Shown here piece by piece: positions 44,016-53,461 of a DNA stretch of 64,000 nucleotides. The stretch is taken from contig JAEUTP010000007.1 in the NCBI GenBank assembly GCA_016787705.1, positions 62,001 through 126,000 on the forward strand, given 5' to 3'. The notes under the pieces are model-generated. The model was not told the origin of the DNA, ran no database searches, and worked only from the letters and a program-made list of their open reading frames with translations. The translations under genes were made by a program, and so were the position numbers. The stretch comes from Bacteroidia bacterium (GTDB lineage Bacteria; Bacteroidota; Bacteroidia; B-17B0; Aurantibacillaceae). Numbering within the stretch: the first letter of the stretch is position 1; each line of letters starts with the position of its first letter.

Positions 44016-44745
44016 ATGTGTTATTATTGAAGATGAGCCACAGGCTGTTACTTTACTTAAAAACATTATAGCATCTAAATTTCCACACATTGAGGTACTA
44101 GCTGATTTTGATAAAATTAGCGTGGCTTCAAAATTTATTAAAGAACATAAACCAGATTTTGTTTTTTTAGATGTTCAATTAAATGGTGAGTTAGGAATTG
44201 ATATTGCCAACCATTTAACCAAAGAAGAACTTGATTTTGAAATTATATTTACAACAGCTTATGGTGGGTTTGCGTTAGAAGCCTTTGCATTAAGCGCTGT
44301 TGATTATATACTCAAACCAATTAACGAAATTCGTTTAATTGAAGCGGTAACCCGAGTCTTGAAAAAACATCACGTGTCGCTTGAACAATTAAAAATTTTA
44401 CAGGAAGTTTCAACGACTGATAAAATTGAAAAAATAGTTTTATCAATGAATGAAAAAAAAATAATTGTGAACGTAAAGGATATTGTTTTTTTAAAGGCAG
44501 ATAATGTGTATACTGAATTTTATTTAAGCAATGCTGTAAAGTATGTTGTGTCAAAACCATTAAAGGAATACGAGCTGTTGCTAAGTCAAACAAACTTTTA
44601 TAAGCCTCACCGCTCATACATCATTAATAAAAATGCGATTAAAGCCTATCAAAAAGTAAATGCTGAAATTGAAATGAGTAATGGACAATATGTTAGTCTT
44701 TCAAGAGACAAGAAAAAAGAGTTTGAGGAATTACTATTAAGATAA
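44008..44745 (+). CDS. LytTR response regulator
   Basis: A 245-residue regulator with an N-terminal receiver domain and C-terminal LytTR domain. The phospho-acceptor is Asp55 in PDFVFLDVQLNG; acidic pocket EDE at 8-10, switch residues in FTTAYGG and the Lys in LKPI are present. The LytTR part runs from about 145 (KIIVNVKDIVFLKADNVY) to FYKPHRSYIINKNAI and the C-terminus. I chose ATG 44008; it overlaps the kinase stop by 8 nt, so translation is coupled. It probably binds the same type of 9-bp direct repeats as the LytTR-only protein. Confidence 0.95.
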   Translation: MIKCVIIEDEPQAVTLLKNIIASKFPHIEVLADFDKISVASKFIKEHKPDFVFLDVQLNGELGIDIANHLTKEELDFEIIFTTAYGGFALEAFALSAVDYILKPINEIRLIEAVTRVLKKHHVSLEQLKILQEVSTTDKIEKIVLSMNEKKIIVNVKDIVFLKADNVYTEFYLSNAVKYVVSKPLKEYELLLSQTNFYKPHRSYIINKNAIKAYQKVNAEIEMSNGQYVSLSRDKKKEFEELLLR

Positions 44746-44918
44746 ACTCTTAATGGAAATACAAAAATTTTATAAAAAGAAATTGGTTGGCTGTAATTGT
44801 CTAATAAGAAAGTTTTAGTGTTACTGTTTTTTGGATCTTTAAGCGACAAATGAGTAATAAAAAAATATTTATTATATGAAAAGCGCTACGCTAATTCATA
44901 CTTATCACAGCCACAAGT

Positions 44919-44950
44919 AAAAAAACCTCAACATATGTTGAGGTTTTTTT
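44919..44950. terminator. Bidirectional terminator
   Basis: AAAAAAACCTCAACAT/ATGTTGAGGTTTTTTT, a 16-bp perfect palindrome between the convergent response-regulator and YwqK-like genes. Confidence 0.9.
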
Positions 44951-44971
44951 GTTATATAAAGTGTATTAAAA

Positions 44972-45430
44972 TTAATTAGCGTTGTAATTTTTTGTGCTGG
45001 CTACGGCACCTGCTTCATCCCAGCTCATCCACACGCCGGTTTTATTGCCGTTGTTGTAGTTCATTTCAAAACGTTTGTTGCCGGCTTCATCATACACTAA
45101 CCAGGTACCATCTTTTTTACCAGCTTTGTAAAAAGCAATGGCAGATAAAGTACCGTTCTCGTTAAAGCGTGTCCATTTAAGATCTTTAACACCGTTTGTA
45201 AAAGTACCGGTCTCCATTTTATTGCCTGAAGCATAATAGTAGGTTACCTCGCCGTTAATGATACCGTCTTTTACATTAAAATCTGTTTTAATGTTATTTT
45301 CTGTTTTTTGAACAACGCCGTTAAATAAATTTCCTTCGCTGTCTATATATAAACCTTTTTCGTTTTGTATTTGAGCGTTTGTAACGCCTGCTATTAAAAC
45401 CGATAAAACTATTACTACTAACTTTTTCAT
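44972..45430 (-). CDS. YwqK-like MORN-repeat secreted protein
   Basis: A 152-residue protein with a signal peptide (VVIVLSVLIAGVTNAQ) and about five short beta-hairpin repeats in the YwqK/MORN style (GEVTYYYASGNKMETGTF, DGTWLVYDEAGNKRFEMNY, KTGVWMSWDEAGAVASTKNY). The family is sometimes labelled toxin-antitoxin antitoxin, but there is no partner toxin here, so that name is not supported. Likely periplasmic or outer-membrane associated. A clear promoter lies upstream (45470-45500), so it is independently expressed. Confidence 0.8.
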   Translation of the reverse strand: MKKLVVIVLSVLIAGVTNAQIQNEKGLYIDSEGNLFNGVVQKTENNIKTDFNVKDGIINGEVTYYYASGNKMETGTFTNGVKDLKWTRFNENGTLSAIAFYKAGKKDGTWLVYDEAGNKRFEMNYNNGNKTGVWMSWDEAGAVASTKNYNAN

Positions 45431-45469
45431 AACCGTTTGTTTTAAAATGAGTGGATCAATTTCCTATAT

Positions 45470-45500
45470 CAAAGATATTAAGATAACACTCAGGAAACAA
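45470..45500 (-). promoter_or_regulatory. Promoter of the YwqK-like gene
   Basis: Minus-strand TATCTTTG (45470-45477) with TTG at 45498-45500, exactly 20 bp between; both match the consensus. The leader to the ATG at 45430 is about 35 nt. Confidence 0.85.
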
Positions 45501-45587
45501 TGGCGTAATGCAGATTTAACCTTAACTTTACCGTGAATGGCGTTAAAAAGCGTGAATGCCTTATGAATAAAGGCTTACCGATGTTAA

Positions 45588-45923
45588 TTAGTTAAGTTCT
45601 GTAAGAGAAAGTGCAGAAAAATAAGAAAGTGTGTTTGATTTTACTTCCAAAGGTTGAAAACCAACTGTGTTTATTGAGATAGAATATACCTTATCTGTTT
45701 TTACACGTAGTGTGAATTTACCCTCAAGATCTGCAAAAAAAGTTTCGCCGGTTTCGTTAATGGTAATTTTTGCACCTGCAATAGATTCGCCTGTAGTATC
45801 AGTAATTTTGCCTGCAAGGGTTTTGTGAGTTACCGCAACGGCCTTTTTTTCTTTATCGCTGTTACCTGCAAAAGATATTGCGCTAAAGCTTAAAAATAAC
45901 AGTATGTAAACTAAGTTTTTCAA
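45588..45923 (-). CDS. Small secreted CarboxypepD regulatory-like protein
   Basis: A 111-residue protein with a signal peptide (LVYILLFLSFSAISFAG) and one carboxypeptidase regulatory-like beta-sandwich (LAGKITDTTGESIAGAKI, ADLEGKFTLRVKTDKVYS, VGFQPLEVKSN). It is the free-standing version of the domain normally fused to TonB receptors; no receptor is adjacent. Translation probably starts at TTG (complement of 45921-45923); no ATG fits. Location is predicted periplasmic. Its upstream gap, 45924-46565, is filled by repeat elements. Confidence 0.75.
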   Translation of the reverse strand: MKNLVYILLFLSFSAISFAGNSDKEKKAVAVTHKTLAGKITDTTGESIAGAKITINETGETFFADLEGKFTLRVKTDKVYSISINTVGFQPLEVKSNTLSYFSALSLTELN

Positions 45924-46006
45924 TGGTATAAAATTAATATCACTACTTCACCTTATGTTTAGGCCAATGTTACCAAATCGTTAATATGAGCATTTGTGTA
46001 TAATTA

Positions 46007-46163
46007 GCCACCAATTTCACTAATTACACGAAATAAATTTTTCAAATTATGTTGTGTTTAGTGAAATTATTTTTCTAATGATTTATCATTAGAAAAACCG
46101 GAATTACAAAAAGTATTTTAAGTTACTCTTTAAGAATCAGTGAAATTAGTGCGATTAGTGGCA
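46007..46163. repeat. Intergenic inverted-repeat element (copy 3 of 6)
   Basis: Left end GCCACCAATTTCACTAATTACAC; right end AGTGAAATTAGTGCGATTAGTGGC. First of four consecutive units between the regulatory-domain gene and trmD. The arms can pair into a long hairpin. Confidence 0.75.
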
Positions 46164-46184
46164 TATTTTTGCTTAGAGTAAGTA

Positions 46185-46257
46185 ACCACTAATTTCACTA
46201 ATGACACAAAGTTTTTTATCATTTCTCAAAAACCACGACGATTGGGGTAATTCGTGC
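46185..46257. repeat. Intergenic inverted-repeat element (copy 4 of 6)
   Basis: Left end ACCACTAATTTCACTAATGACAC; right end GGGTAATTCGTGC. A shorter, more degenerate unit than the others. Confidence 0.6.
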
Positions 46258-46268
46258 TTAAATTAAAT

Positions 46269-46338
46269 GCCACTAATTGCACTACCTCAATTATAGACTT
46301 AAACATTACCATTAGAGATATTAGTGTAATTCGTGGCA
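46269..46338. repeat. Intergenic inverted-repeat element (copy 5 of 6)
   Basis: Left end GCCACTAATTGCACT; right end TTAGTGTAATTCGTGGC. About 70 bp in total, the most compact unit. Confidence 0.65.
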
Positions 46339-46362
46339 TATTTTTTTGTTCTGGCTCAGAAA

Positions 46363-46525
46363 AGCCACTAATTTCACTAATTACACCAACCTTTTAGTTT
46401 AAATGGGTACAAATTAGTGGAATCATGTTTCTACAATTTATTGCAGAAACATAAAAATTACACCAATATGGTAGTGCATGCAGGTTGGTTTTCATTGTAT
46501 TAGTGAAATTTGTGTAATTAGCGGC
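46363..46525. repeat. Intergenic inverted-repeat element (copy 6 of 6)
   Basis: Left end GCCACTAATTTCACTAATTACACC; right end TTAGTGAAATTTGTGTAATTAGCGGC. It ends about 30 bp upstream of the trmD -7 element, so it may influence that promoter. Confidence 0.7.
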
Positions 46526-46553
46526 TTAATTTTTAACAAATCACAGCAATCGC

Positions 46554-46561
46554 TATCTTTG
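46554..46561 (+). promoter_or_regulatory. -7 element TATCTTTG of trmD
   Basis: Exact TAnnTTTG; trmD ATG begins 5 nt after it, so the message is predicted to start at or next to the ATG. The -33 region is not clear. Confidence 0.6.
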
Positions 46562-46565
46562 GGCC

Positions 46566-47240
46566 ATGAGAATTGACATCATCAGCGCAGTACCGGAATT
46601 AATGACCAGCTCATTTAGCCATTCTATTTTAAAAAGGGCTATTAATAACAAATTAGTGGAAGTCAATCTCATTAACCTGCGCGATTATTCTACCCAAAAA
46701 CAAAAACAGATTGATGATTACGCTTTTGGCGGCGGGGCGGGAATGGTATTGATGATAGAACCCATAGCAGCCTGCATTGCTGATCTTAAGTCTAAGCGCG
46801 ATTACGATGAGGTTATTTATATGAGTCCGGATGGCGAGCTGTTAACACAAAAGTTGTGTAACCAGTATTCGCTGGTAAAGAATATCATTATACTTTGTGG
46901 ACATTACAAAGGCGTTGATGAGCGCGTGCGCCAGCATTTAATTACCAAAGAGATAAGCATTGGCGATTATGTGCTGAGTGGGGGAGAGATTCCTGCTGCA
47001 GTATTCAGCGATGCGGTGATTCGTTTAGTACCTGGGGTTTTAAATGATGAAACTTCTGCCCTGAGCGATTCTTTCCAGGATAATTTACTGGCGCCGCCTG
47101 TTTACACAAGGCCTGCGGAGTTTAACGGTTGGGCCATACCCGAGATATTATTAAGCGGACATAGCGCCAACATTGACAAGTGGCGCCATGAGCAAAGTGT
47201 GGAGCGCACAAAGCTGCGTCGTCCAGATCTGCTTAAATAG
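46566..47240 (+). CDS. trmD: tRNA (guanine-N1)-methyltransferase
   Basis: Methylates G37 of tRNAs that read CNN codons using S-adenosylmethionine; essential for reading-frame maintenance. The 224-residue protein shows the SPOUT-fold hallmarks: [17 protein letters not shown], the [12 protein letters not shown] knot region and [14 protein letters not shown], plus the C-terminal [17 protein letters not shown] and WR segments. Length is normal for the family. No rpsP/rimM/rplS partners are adjacent, unlike many bacteria. Start is at ATG 46566. Confidence 0.97.
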   Translation: MRIDIISAVPELMTSSFSHSILKRAINNKLVEVNLINLRDYSTQKQKQIDDYAFGGGAGMVLMIEPIAACIADLKSKRDYDEVIYMSPDGELLTQKLCNQYSLVKNIIILCGHYKGVDERVRQHLITKEISIGDYVLSGGEIPAAVFSDAVIRLVPGVLNDETSALSDSFQDNLLAPPVYTRPAEFNGWAIPEILLSGHSANIDKWRHEQSVERTKLRRPDLLK

Positions 47241-47315
47241 GGCAAAACTTGTTTAAAATACCTTTTAATTTCCCGATTTTTTTGCGTTATTTGGGTTCCT
47301 AAAAACCAATCATTT

Positions 47316-48863
47316 ATGAAAGTTGGAATTCCCGCGGAGATATCCCCAAACGAACTAAGAGTAGCCGCAACTCCTAAAACCGTTAAGCGTTTGCAAAAGC
47401 AAGGCTTTGAGGTTCAAATTCAAAAAGGTGCCGGCCTTAAAGCAAATTTTTCTGATAAAGAATTTGAAGAAGCAGGTGCTAAAATAGTTAATTCTGCTGC
47501 CGACATTTATGGCGGTTCCGATATAGTTCTTAAAGTAAAAGAGCCAAGCACCGAAGAGGTTGCTATGATGAAAGAAGGTTTGGTAATGCTGAGCTATTTA
47601 TGGCCCGCACAAAATCAAGACCTCTTAAAAAAACTAGCCGATAAAAAAGTAAATGCTGTTGCCATGGATGCGATTCCCCGCATTTCACGTGCGCAAAAAA
47701 TGGATGTGCTCTCCTCTATGGCTAACATCGCAGGCTACCGTGCTGTTATTGAAGGCTCTTATCATTTCGGGCGTTTTTTAAACGGACAAATTACTGCTGC
47801 AGGTAAAGTAGAACCTGCAAAAGTACTGGTAATTGGTGCCGGTGTGGCGGGTTTAGCGGCCTTAGGCGCGGCTAATTCGTTAGGTGCCATTGTAAGAGCG
47901 TTTGATACACGTAAAGAAGTAGCTGAACAAATTCAATCTATGGGCGCTACGTTCTTAACAGTTGAAATAAACGAGGACGGAGCAACATCATCGGGTTACT
48001 CAAAAGAAATGAGTAAAGAATTTATTGAGGCAGAGATGAAATTGTTTTTAGAACAAGCGAAGGAAGTTGATATTGTTATTACAACAGCGCAAATTCCGGG
48101 CAAGCCTGCACCAAAGCTTTGGTTAGATTATCACGTAGCTGCTATGAAGCCGGGTTCTGTTATTGTCGATCTGGCTGCATCAACAGGTGGCAACTGCGCG
48201 CTTACAAAAAATGGCGAAGTTTTTACAACCGATAATGGCGTAACCATAGTTGGTAAATTAAATCAATTACCTTCACAAGCTTCGCAATTATACGGTAACA
48301 ACTTATGTCATTTGTTAGATGACATGGGCAAAGCAGAAAAATGGAAAATTGACATGGAAGACGCCGTTGTTTCAAGGGCAATGGTAACTTATGATGGCAA
48401 AATTAACTGGCCGCCGCAGCCGCTTCCGGTAAGTCCTACAGCTGGTGGCAACGTAAAAAAAGTAGCGGCACCAACGGCAGAAGAAGAAAAATTATCTGCA
48501 GAAGCAAAAGCAAAAAAAGCAACTACATCTATGATAATTAGTTTATTGGTAGTTGGTGGATTATTGTTTTTAGTGGGCAAGTTTGCGCCGCCAGAATTTA
48601 TACAACACTTTACTGTATTTATATTAGCAGTATTTGTAGGCTGGCAATTGATCTCAAATGTAGCGCATTCGTTACATACACCTTTAATGGCCGTTACCAA
48701 TGCTATTAGCGGTATTATTGTTGTGGGTGGTTTATTACAAACTACAGATGATATATCCAGTCCAATGACAATCCTTGCCTTCATTGCTATTTTGGTGGCA
48801 AGTATAAATATTGTTGGTGGTTTTTTTGTTACTCACCGTATGTTGAAAATGTTTAAAAAATAA
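47316..48863 (+). CDS. pntA: NAD(P) transhydrogenase subunit alpha (fused form)
   Basis: A 515-residue subunit of the proton-pumping enzyme that makes NADPH from NADH. Domain I, the NAD(H)-binding part (residues ~1-380), opens [20 protein letters not shown] and has the Rossmann segment [22 protein letters not shown] and [10 protein letters not shown]. After a linker ([16 protein letters not shown]), the C-terminal ~110 residues hold four transmembrane segments ([31 protein letters not shown]). Alpha1 and alpha2 are fused, as in E. coli PntA, rather than split. The pntB gene follows 11 bp later. Confidence 0.95.
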   Translation: MKVGIPAEISPNELRVAATPKTVKRLQKQGFEVQIQKGAGLKANFSDKEFEEAGAKIVNSAADIYGGSDIVLKVKEPSTEEVAMMKEGLVMLSYLWPAQNQDLLKKLADKKVNAVAMDAIPRISRAQKMDVLSSMANIAGYRAVIEGSYHFGRFLNGQITAAGKVEPAKVLVIGAGVAGLAALGAANSLGAIVRAFDTRKEVAEQIQSMGATFLTVEINEDGATSSGYSKEMSKEFIEAEMKLFLEQAKEVDIVITTAQIPGKPAPKLWLDYHVAAMKPGSVIVDLAASTGGNCALTKNGEVFTTDNGVTIVGKLNQLPSQASQLYGNNLCHLLDDMGKAEKWKIDMEDAVVSRAMVTYDGKINWPPQPLPVSPTAGGNVKKVAAPTAEEEKLSAEAKAKKATTSMIISLLVVGGLLFLVGKFAPPEFIQHFTVFILAVFVGWQLISNVAHSLHTPLMAVTNAISGIIVVGGLLQTTDDISSPMTILAFIAILVASINIVGGFFVTHRMLKMFKK

Positions 48864-48874
48864 GATCCAGATTT

Positions 48875-50275
48875 ATGTTCATCGCAAAAGAAATACAAAC
48901 AGCAGCTTACTTATTTGCCAGTATCCTGTTTATTTTAAGTCTTGGAGGTTTATCTTCGCAAGAATCGGCAAAACGTGGTGTGTTCTATGGTATCATTGGT
49001 ATGATCGTAGCCATCATTGCAACCGTTTTAGGTCAGGGTGTTGCGGGTCATGTATACATTATTTCTGCAATTGCAGTTGCTTCGGTAATTGGTTTATTGC
49101 TGGCACGCAAAGTAGAAATGACGTCTATGCCGCAGCTGGTTGCTATATTACACAGTTTTGTGGGTTTAGCGGCTGTATTGGTTGGTTTTGGTTCTTACTT
49201 AGATCCTAAATCGCACGAGTTAACAGGTGCTGCGCATAGCATTCACTTAGTAGAAGTATTTGTAGGGATTTTTATTGGTGCTATCACTTTCACAGGATCT
49301 ATTATTGCCTGGGGAAAATTGGATGGCAAAGTGCCTTCAAAACCATGGGCATTTAAAGGCTTGCAAACAATGAATTTAGTATTGCTTGCAGCTTGTACAG
49401 TACTTGGTGTTTTGTTTTGTAATGCAGAAGGAACCGGTGGCATGTTATTTTTATTAATCATGACAGCTATTGCATCTTTTATTGGTGTGGTTTTGGTTAT
49501 GGCTATTGGTGGTGGCGATATGCCGGTTGTTGTTTCTATGTTAAACTCATATTCTGGTTGGGCAGCTTCGGCAGCCGGCTTTATGTTAGGCAACGACTTA
49601 TTAATTGTTACAGGCGCATTGGTTGGTAGCTCAGGTGCTATTTTATCAATGCACATGTGTCATGCTATGAACCGTTCGTTCTTCTCGGTAATATTTGCAA
49701 ACGGTTCGGGCAATGGTTCGGGCGGCGAGAAAAAAGCAATTGAAGGAGAAGTAACCGCATTAAATCATGAAGAAGTGGCAGCTTTATTAAAAGAAGCAAA
49801 ATCGGTTGTTATTGTTCCGGGCTATGGTATGGCGGTTGCCAAAGCGCAGTATCCGATTTACGACATGGTGCAAACTTTACGTAAAGAAGGAAAAAATGTA
49901 CGTTTCGCCATTCACCCTGTAGCGGGTCGTTTACCTGGTCACATGAATGTATTGTTGGCAGAAGCCAACGTGCCTTACGATATTGTTTTAGAAATGGACG
50001 AGATTAATGACGATATGCCAGATACAGATGTTGTAATGGTTATTGGTGCAAATGATGTGGTAAATCCAAGTGCGCAGGATGATCCCGCAAGCTCTATTTA
50101 TGGTATGCCTGTAATTGAAGCGTGGAAAGCCGAGAAGGTAATTATCATGAAACGTTCTATGAGCGCTGGTTATTCAGGCGAAGATAATCCATTATTTTAC
50201 AAACCAAATTCAGAAATGTTGTATGGTGATGCAAAGGCAAGTGTTGAAAAGCTAATGAGCTTTTTAAAAGCATAA
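48875..50275 (+). CDS. pntB: NAD(P) transhydrogenase subunit beta
   Basis: A 466-residue subunit with an N-terminal membrane domain II of about eight or nine helices ([41 protein letters not shown]) and the C-terminal NADP(H)-binding domain [63 protein letters not shown] and [18 protein letters not shown]. All match PntB. Operon with pntA, spacing 11 bp. The SpoIIE gene follows 34 bp later and may read through. Confidence 0.96.
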   Translation: MFIAKEIQTAAYLFASILFILSLGGLSSQESAKRGVFYGIIGMIVAIIATVLGQGVAGHVYIISAIAVASVIGLLLARKVEMTSMPQLVAILHSFVGLAAVLVGFGSYLDPKSHELTGAAHSIHLVEVFVGIFIGAITFTGSIIAWGKLDGKVPSKPWAFKGLQTMNLVLLAACTVLGVLFCNAEGTGGMLFLLIMTAIASFIGVVLVMAIGGGDMPVVVSMLNSYSGWAASAAGFMLGNDLLIVTGALVGSSGAILSMHMCHAMNRSFFSVIFANGSGNGSGGEKKAIEGEVTALNHEEVAALLKEAKSVVIVPGYGMAVAKAQYPIYDMVQTLRKEGKNVRFAIHPVAGRLPGHMNVLLAEANVPYDIVLEMDEINDDMPDTDVVMVIGANDVVNPSAQDDPASSIYGMPVIEAWKAEKVIIMKRSMSAGYSGEDNPLFYKPNSEMLYGDAKASVEKLMSFLKA

Positions 50276-50309
50276 GCACATAAACAATTTAATTTTTTAA
50301 AATAGTTTA

Positions 50310-52403
50310 ATGAAAAAAACTGCCTGCCTGATATTATTTTTATTTACAGCTAAAATAATATCAGCTCAGTGTGATAGTCTTTTAAAGCTACTCGATGCAG
50401 AAAAGAACGATACATTAAGGTTACGCAAATACGTAAAGCTTATTGATTGTTATAACGGAAAAGAAAATTTTGCGGCTTCCATCGATCTTTTAGGTAATTA
50501 CAAAGTAGAGACTGATAATTGTATTGCTAAGTATAAAGATTCCATTTATTTTAGAAATTACCTCGGCGACATTACATCTACTTATTATTTTAAAGGTGAT
50601 ATTCAAAAAGCGCTTGACGTTTCATTACAATTATTAAACTACAATGTTCGTAGGAAAGATTCAGTAAATATTTCCAGCGTTTTAAGTAATGTTGCCGTAT
50701 TATACCGCCGTATGGGTAATTATCCGCGTGCTATTTATTATTTAACAGAAGCGATTAAGCTTAACGAAAAAACAAAAAAATCATTGGCCAGTAATTATTC
50801 AAATCTTGCCAATGTTTATAATGATATACATGAATATGATAAAGCAAAAGAATTATTAATTAAAGCTTTGCAAATACGCATTGAAGAAAAAGATGAAAAA
50901 GGAATTACCACCTCTTATTCGAACATCGCCAATAATTTTTTTAAAGTAAAACAATACGACTCTGCTATTTATTATTATACTAAAACAATTTATTTAAACG
51001 AAAAACAAAATGCGCCGGTATCTAAAAAGGCGCTAACCTTAAACAATCTAATTACACTTTATATCCAACTTTTAAAATTAGATTCTGCCGAAAAATATTT
51101 AAACATGACTGCTAAGTTGATTAACGATCAAAGCAATCCTGCTATCGTGGCTCATTACTTCGAAAACAAAGGCGATATAAACCGTTATAAAAATAAATTT
51201 AAAGAAGCGCTCGAAGATTATAATCACTCGATGGTTTTGTCATCCGCCAATAACGATCTTAACCGGGTTGCAGATCTTTACCTGGATAAATCGTTGTGTT
51301 TTTATAAATTAAGAAACATAGATTCTACATTTATTAATCGTGCATGGGCACAAAAATATAAGGACTCCTTATTCAGCACGTCTAAAACTGCTGAGATAAC
51401 CCGCTACGAAATGCAATATGAATTTGATAAAGAGCAAGAGACTATTAAAAGCGAACAATTAAAAAAAGAAATAGAAGCAAAGAATGCACTTGAAAGAAAA
51501 CAACTTTTAATTTACGCTGCATTGGCAGGTTTGGTTTTATTGCTTGGTTTGGTTGTAATTGTTTTAAAAAGCAATAACCAAAAAAAGAAAGACAATTTAT
51601 TGTTGCGGCAAAAAAATGATCTGATAGAATCACAGAAAAAAGATATTATTGATAGCATCAATTACGCAAAAAATCTGCAACAGGCTATTTTACCTCCGCT
51701 AACAAAAATAAAAGAAGAACTGGGAGATAGCTTTGTATATTATAAACCAAAAGATATTATTGCCGGCGATTTTTATTGGCTATACAAAACAAAAGATGCC
51801 GTTTTGTTTGCTGTTGCCGATTGCACGGGGCACGGTGTGCCGGGAGCTATGGTAAGTGTTGTTTGCAGCAATGCCTTAGATAGTTCGGTTAAAGAGTATG
51901 GTTTAAACGATCCCGGCCAGATACTTGATAAAACAAAGGACCTTGTATTGGAAACATTTTCAAAAACAAGTCAAAATGTTAAAGATGGTATGGATATTTC
52001 TTTATGTTCTATCCAGCGTAATGGCAATATTATAAATGTTAAATGGGCCGGTGCCAATAATTCATTATGGTATATCCACAACAATGAAATAAAAGAGTTA
52101 ACGGCCAATAAACAACCCATTGGTTTATCTGAACACAGCAAACCATTTACAACACAAACGCTTGATCTTAATAAAGGCGACACTTTGTTTTTTTCTACCG
52201 ATGGTTACTATGACCAGTTTGGCGGCGATAAAGGTAGTACCAGCGGTAAAAAATTTATGCGTAAGCGATTGGCACAATTATTTTTTGATATGAAGGAACT
52301 TTCAACAGCCGACCAGCTAGCCATGATAGACAAGACATTTAACAGTTGGAAAGGAAAACTGGAGCAAATTGACGATGTGTGTATTGCGGGCATAAAATTA
52401 TAA
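50310..52403 (+). CDS. TPR-containing SpoIIE/PP2C-type phosphatase
   Basis: A 697-residue protein with a signal peptide (KTACLILFLFTAKIISAQ), a periplasmic TPR region (residues ~25-370, e.g. SNIANNFFKVKQYDSAIYY), a transmembrane helix (LIYAALAGLVLLLGLVVIVL) and a cytoplasmic phosphatase domain. The latter shows AILPPLTKIKEELGDSF, KDIIAGDFYWL, the metal-site VADCTGHGVPGAMVSVVCS, the GMDISLCSI strand and FFSTDGYYDQFGG. SpoIIE-type phosphatases remove phosphate from Ser/Thr on a partner protein. A STAS-like gene follows, suggesting a partner-switch system in which periplasmic TPRs sense a signal. Confidence 0.9.
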   Translation: MKKTACLILFLFTAKIISAQCDSLLKLLDAEKNDTLRLRKYVKLIDCYNGKENFAASIDLLGNYKVETDNCIAKYKDSIYFRNYLGDITSTYYFKGDIQKALDVSLQLLNYNVRRKDSVNISSVLSNVAVLYRRMGNYPRAIYYLTEAIKLNEKTKKSLASNYSNLANVYNDIHEYDKAKELLIKALQIRIEEKDEKGITTSYSNIANNFFKVKQYDSAIYYYTKTIYLNEKQNAPVSKKALTLNNLITLYIQLLKLDSAEKYLNMTAKLINDQSNPAIVAHYFENKGDINRYKNKFKEALEDYNHSMVLSSANNDLNRVADLYLDKSLCFYKLRNIDSTFINRAWAQKYKDSLFSTSKTAEITRYEMQYEFDKEQETIKSEQLKKEIEAKNALERKQLLIYAALAGLVLLLGLVVIVLKSNNQKKKDNLLLRQKNDLIESQKKDIIDSINYAKNLQQAILPPLTKIKEELGDSFVYYKPKDIIAGDFYWLYKTKDAVLFAVADCTGHGVPGAMVSVVCSNALDSSVKEYGLNDPGQILDKTKDLVLETFSKTSQNVKDGMDISLCSIQRNGNIINVKWAGANNSLWYIHNNEIKELTANKQPIGLSEHSKPFTTQTLDLNKGDTLFFSTDGYYDQFGGDKGSTSGKKFMRKRLAQLFFDMKELSTADQLAMIDKTFNSWKGKLEQIDDVCIAGIKL

Positions 52404-52486
52404 GGTTTTAAGAATAAGCCTAAAATAGTTGCGCTCTAAAAAGTAGATTTGTATATTTGATAGTAACATAGCTTTGAAATTATTAG

Positions 52487-52882
52487 TTGAGATCATTAAA
52501 AACATATAATTCTGAAATTAATTATGACGAAAGGGGCTTTTTACGAATTGCCTTTAACGACACAGATGATGAAATTGATTTTGATGAGATTAAACAACAG
52601 GTGGATGCCTGTTATATAATTACAGAGGGAAAAGCTACACCGGTTTTGATTGACGTAAGAAACGGCAAAAAAAATCTTTCACCCGAAGCGCGTAATTACG
52701 CCGGCAAAAATAATCCTTACCGGCATTTAAAATTAGCAGAAGCTTTATTAATAAAAAGTTTGCCGCAACGTATCATAGCTAACTTTTTTATTAAGATCGG
52801 AAAAAGCCGTCATCCTTCAAAAGTTTTTACGCGCGAAGAAGCTGCTGTAAAATGGCTTTTAGAATTTGTAAATAAACAATAG
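52487..52882 (+). CDS. SpoIIAA/STAS-like protein
   Basis: A 131-residue soluble protein, weakly resembling STAS-like anti-sigma-factor-antagonist folds (FLRIAFNDTDDEIDFDEIKQ, ATPVLIDVRNGKKNLSPEA, AEALLIKSLPQRIIANFFIK). The position directly after a SpoIIE phosphatase (84 bp later) is the strongest argument for a partner in a phosphorylation switch. The phospho-acceptor Ser/Thr seen in SpoIIAA is not clear here; SPEARNYAGK carries a candidate Ser. Translation appears to begin at TTG. Moderate confidence in function. Confidence 0.65.
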   Translation: MRSLKTYNSEINYDERGFLRIAFNDTDDEIDFDEIKQQVDACYIITEGKATPVLIDVRNGKKNLSPEARNYAGKNNPYRHLKLAEALLIKSLPQRIIANFFIKIGKSRHPSKVFTREEAAVKWLLEFVNKQ

Positions 52883-52886
52883 TTTT

Positions 52887-53378
52887 TTACTCCCTTGCAG
52901 GTGGCCTGTGCGATTCTAGAATACACGGCAGGTTCCAGGGACAAACTTCAATTATTTCATTCTTTTCAGAAAACTTTATTTCTGTTTTTGTAACTGTAAC
53001 AATTTTGATTTCTTTTTGCCATTCTTCTTTCAAGCATTCAACATCAAAATCACTCACTACCATGCCGCCATCTGCTTTTTTATAGTAGCGCCAGGCTTCA
53101 TATAATTTATAATCGCCAATTTTTAATTTTGCACTAAACAAACCGGCAGCATTTGTTTTTACCGAATCTGTTTTCCCGGTTGAAGAAACAAAAACAATTG
53201 TTTTGTTCGCATACGGACGTGGTGTTTCTGAGTCTTTTATTATTTCAGGTGTTGGTCTTGCGCCGCCACAATAAGGTTGCATAAAATTAATTTGCGCGCT
53301 TACTAGTTTTTTTTGTGAGCAAGATGAAAGCACAAAAAACGCGGCAAAAAATAGCAGGATTTTCCTAAAGATTTTCAT
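52887..53378 (-). CDS. Small lipoprotein of a paired secreted family
   Basis: A 163-residue protein with a lipoprotein signal (ILLFFAAFFVLSSC). The mature part is a beta-rich domain containing YCGGARPTPE, TDSVKTNAAGLFSAKLKIGD and YKLYEAWRYYK, and ends in CPWNLPCILESHRPP. It shares these motifs with the 162-residue protein at 59027-59515: Cys positions, SxxTDxxGL, GxYxLYExW and the terminal CPxxxxC. I chose ATG 53378 rather than one two codons earlier. The family is unnamed to me; a transthyretin-like fold is plausible. It converges with the STAS-like gene, 4 bp away. Confidence 0.7.
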   Translation of the reverse strand: MKIFRKILLFFAAFFVLSSCSQKKLVSAQINFMQPYCGGARPTPEIIKDSETPRPYANKTIVFVSSTGKTDSVKTNAAGLFSAKLKIGDYKLYEAWRYYKKADGGMVVSDFDVECLKEEWQKEIKIVTVTKTEIKFSEKNEIIEVCPWNLPCILESHRPPARE

Positions 53379-53461
53379 AATCAAATATACATGGTTTTAT
53401 TTGTTAAAAACCTTTGAGCCTGTGCTTTTTTTTAATAGTTTAGTTAAATAATAAATTTATC

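Noticed and set aside
44972-45430. A toxin-antitoxin module (YwqK label)
   Set aside because: There is no adjacent toxin gene, and the protein has a signal peptide, so the antitoxin name is unsupported.
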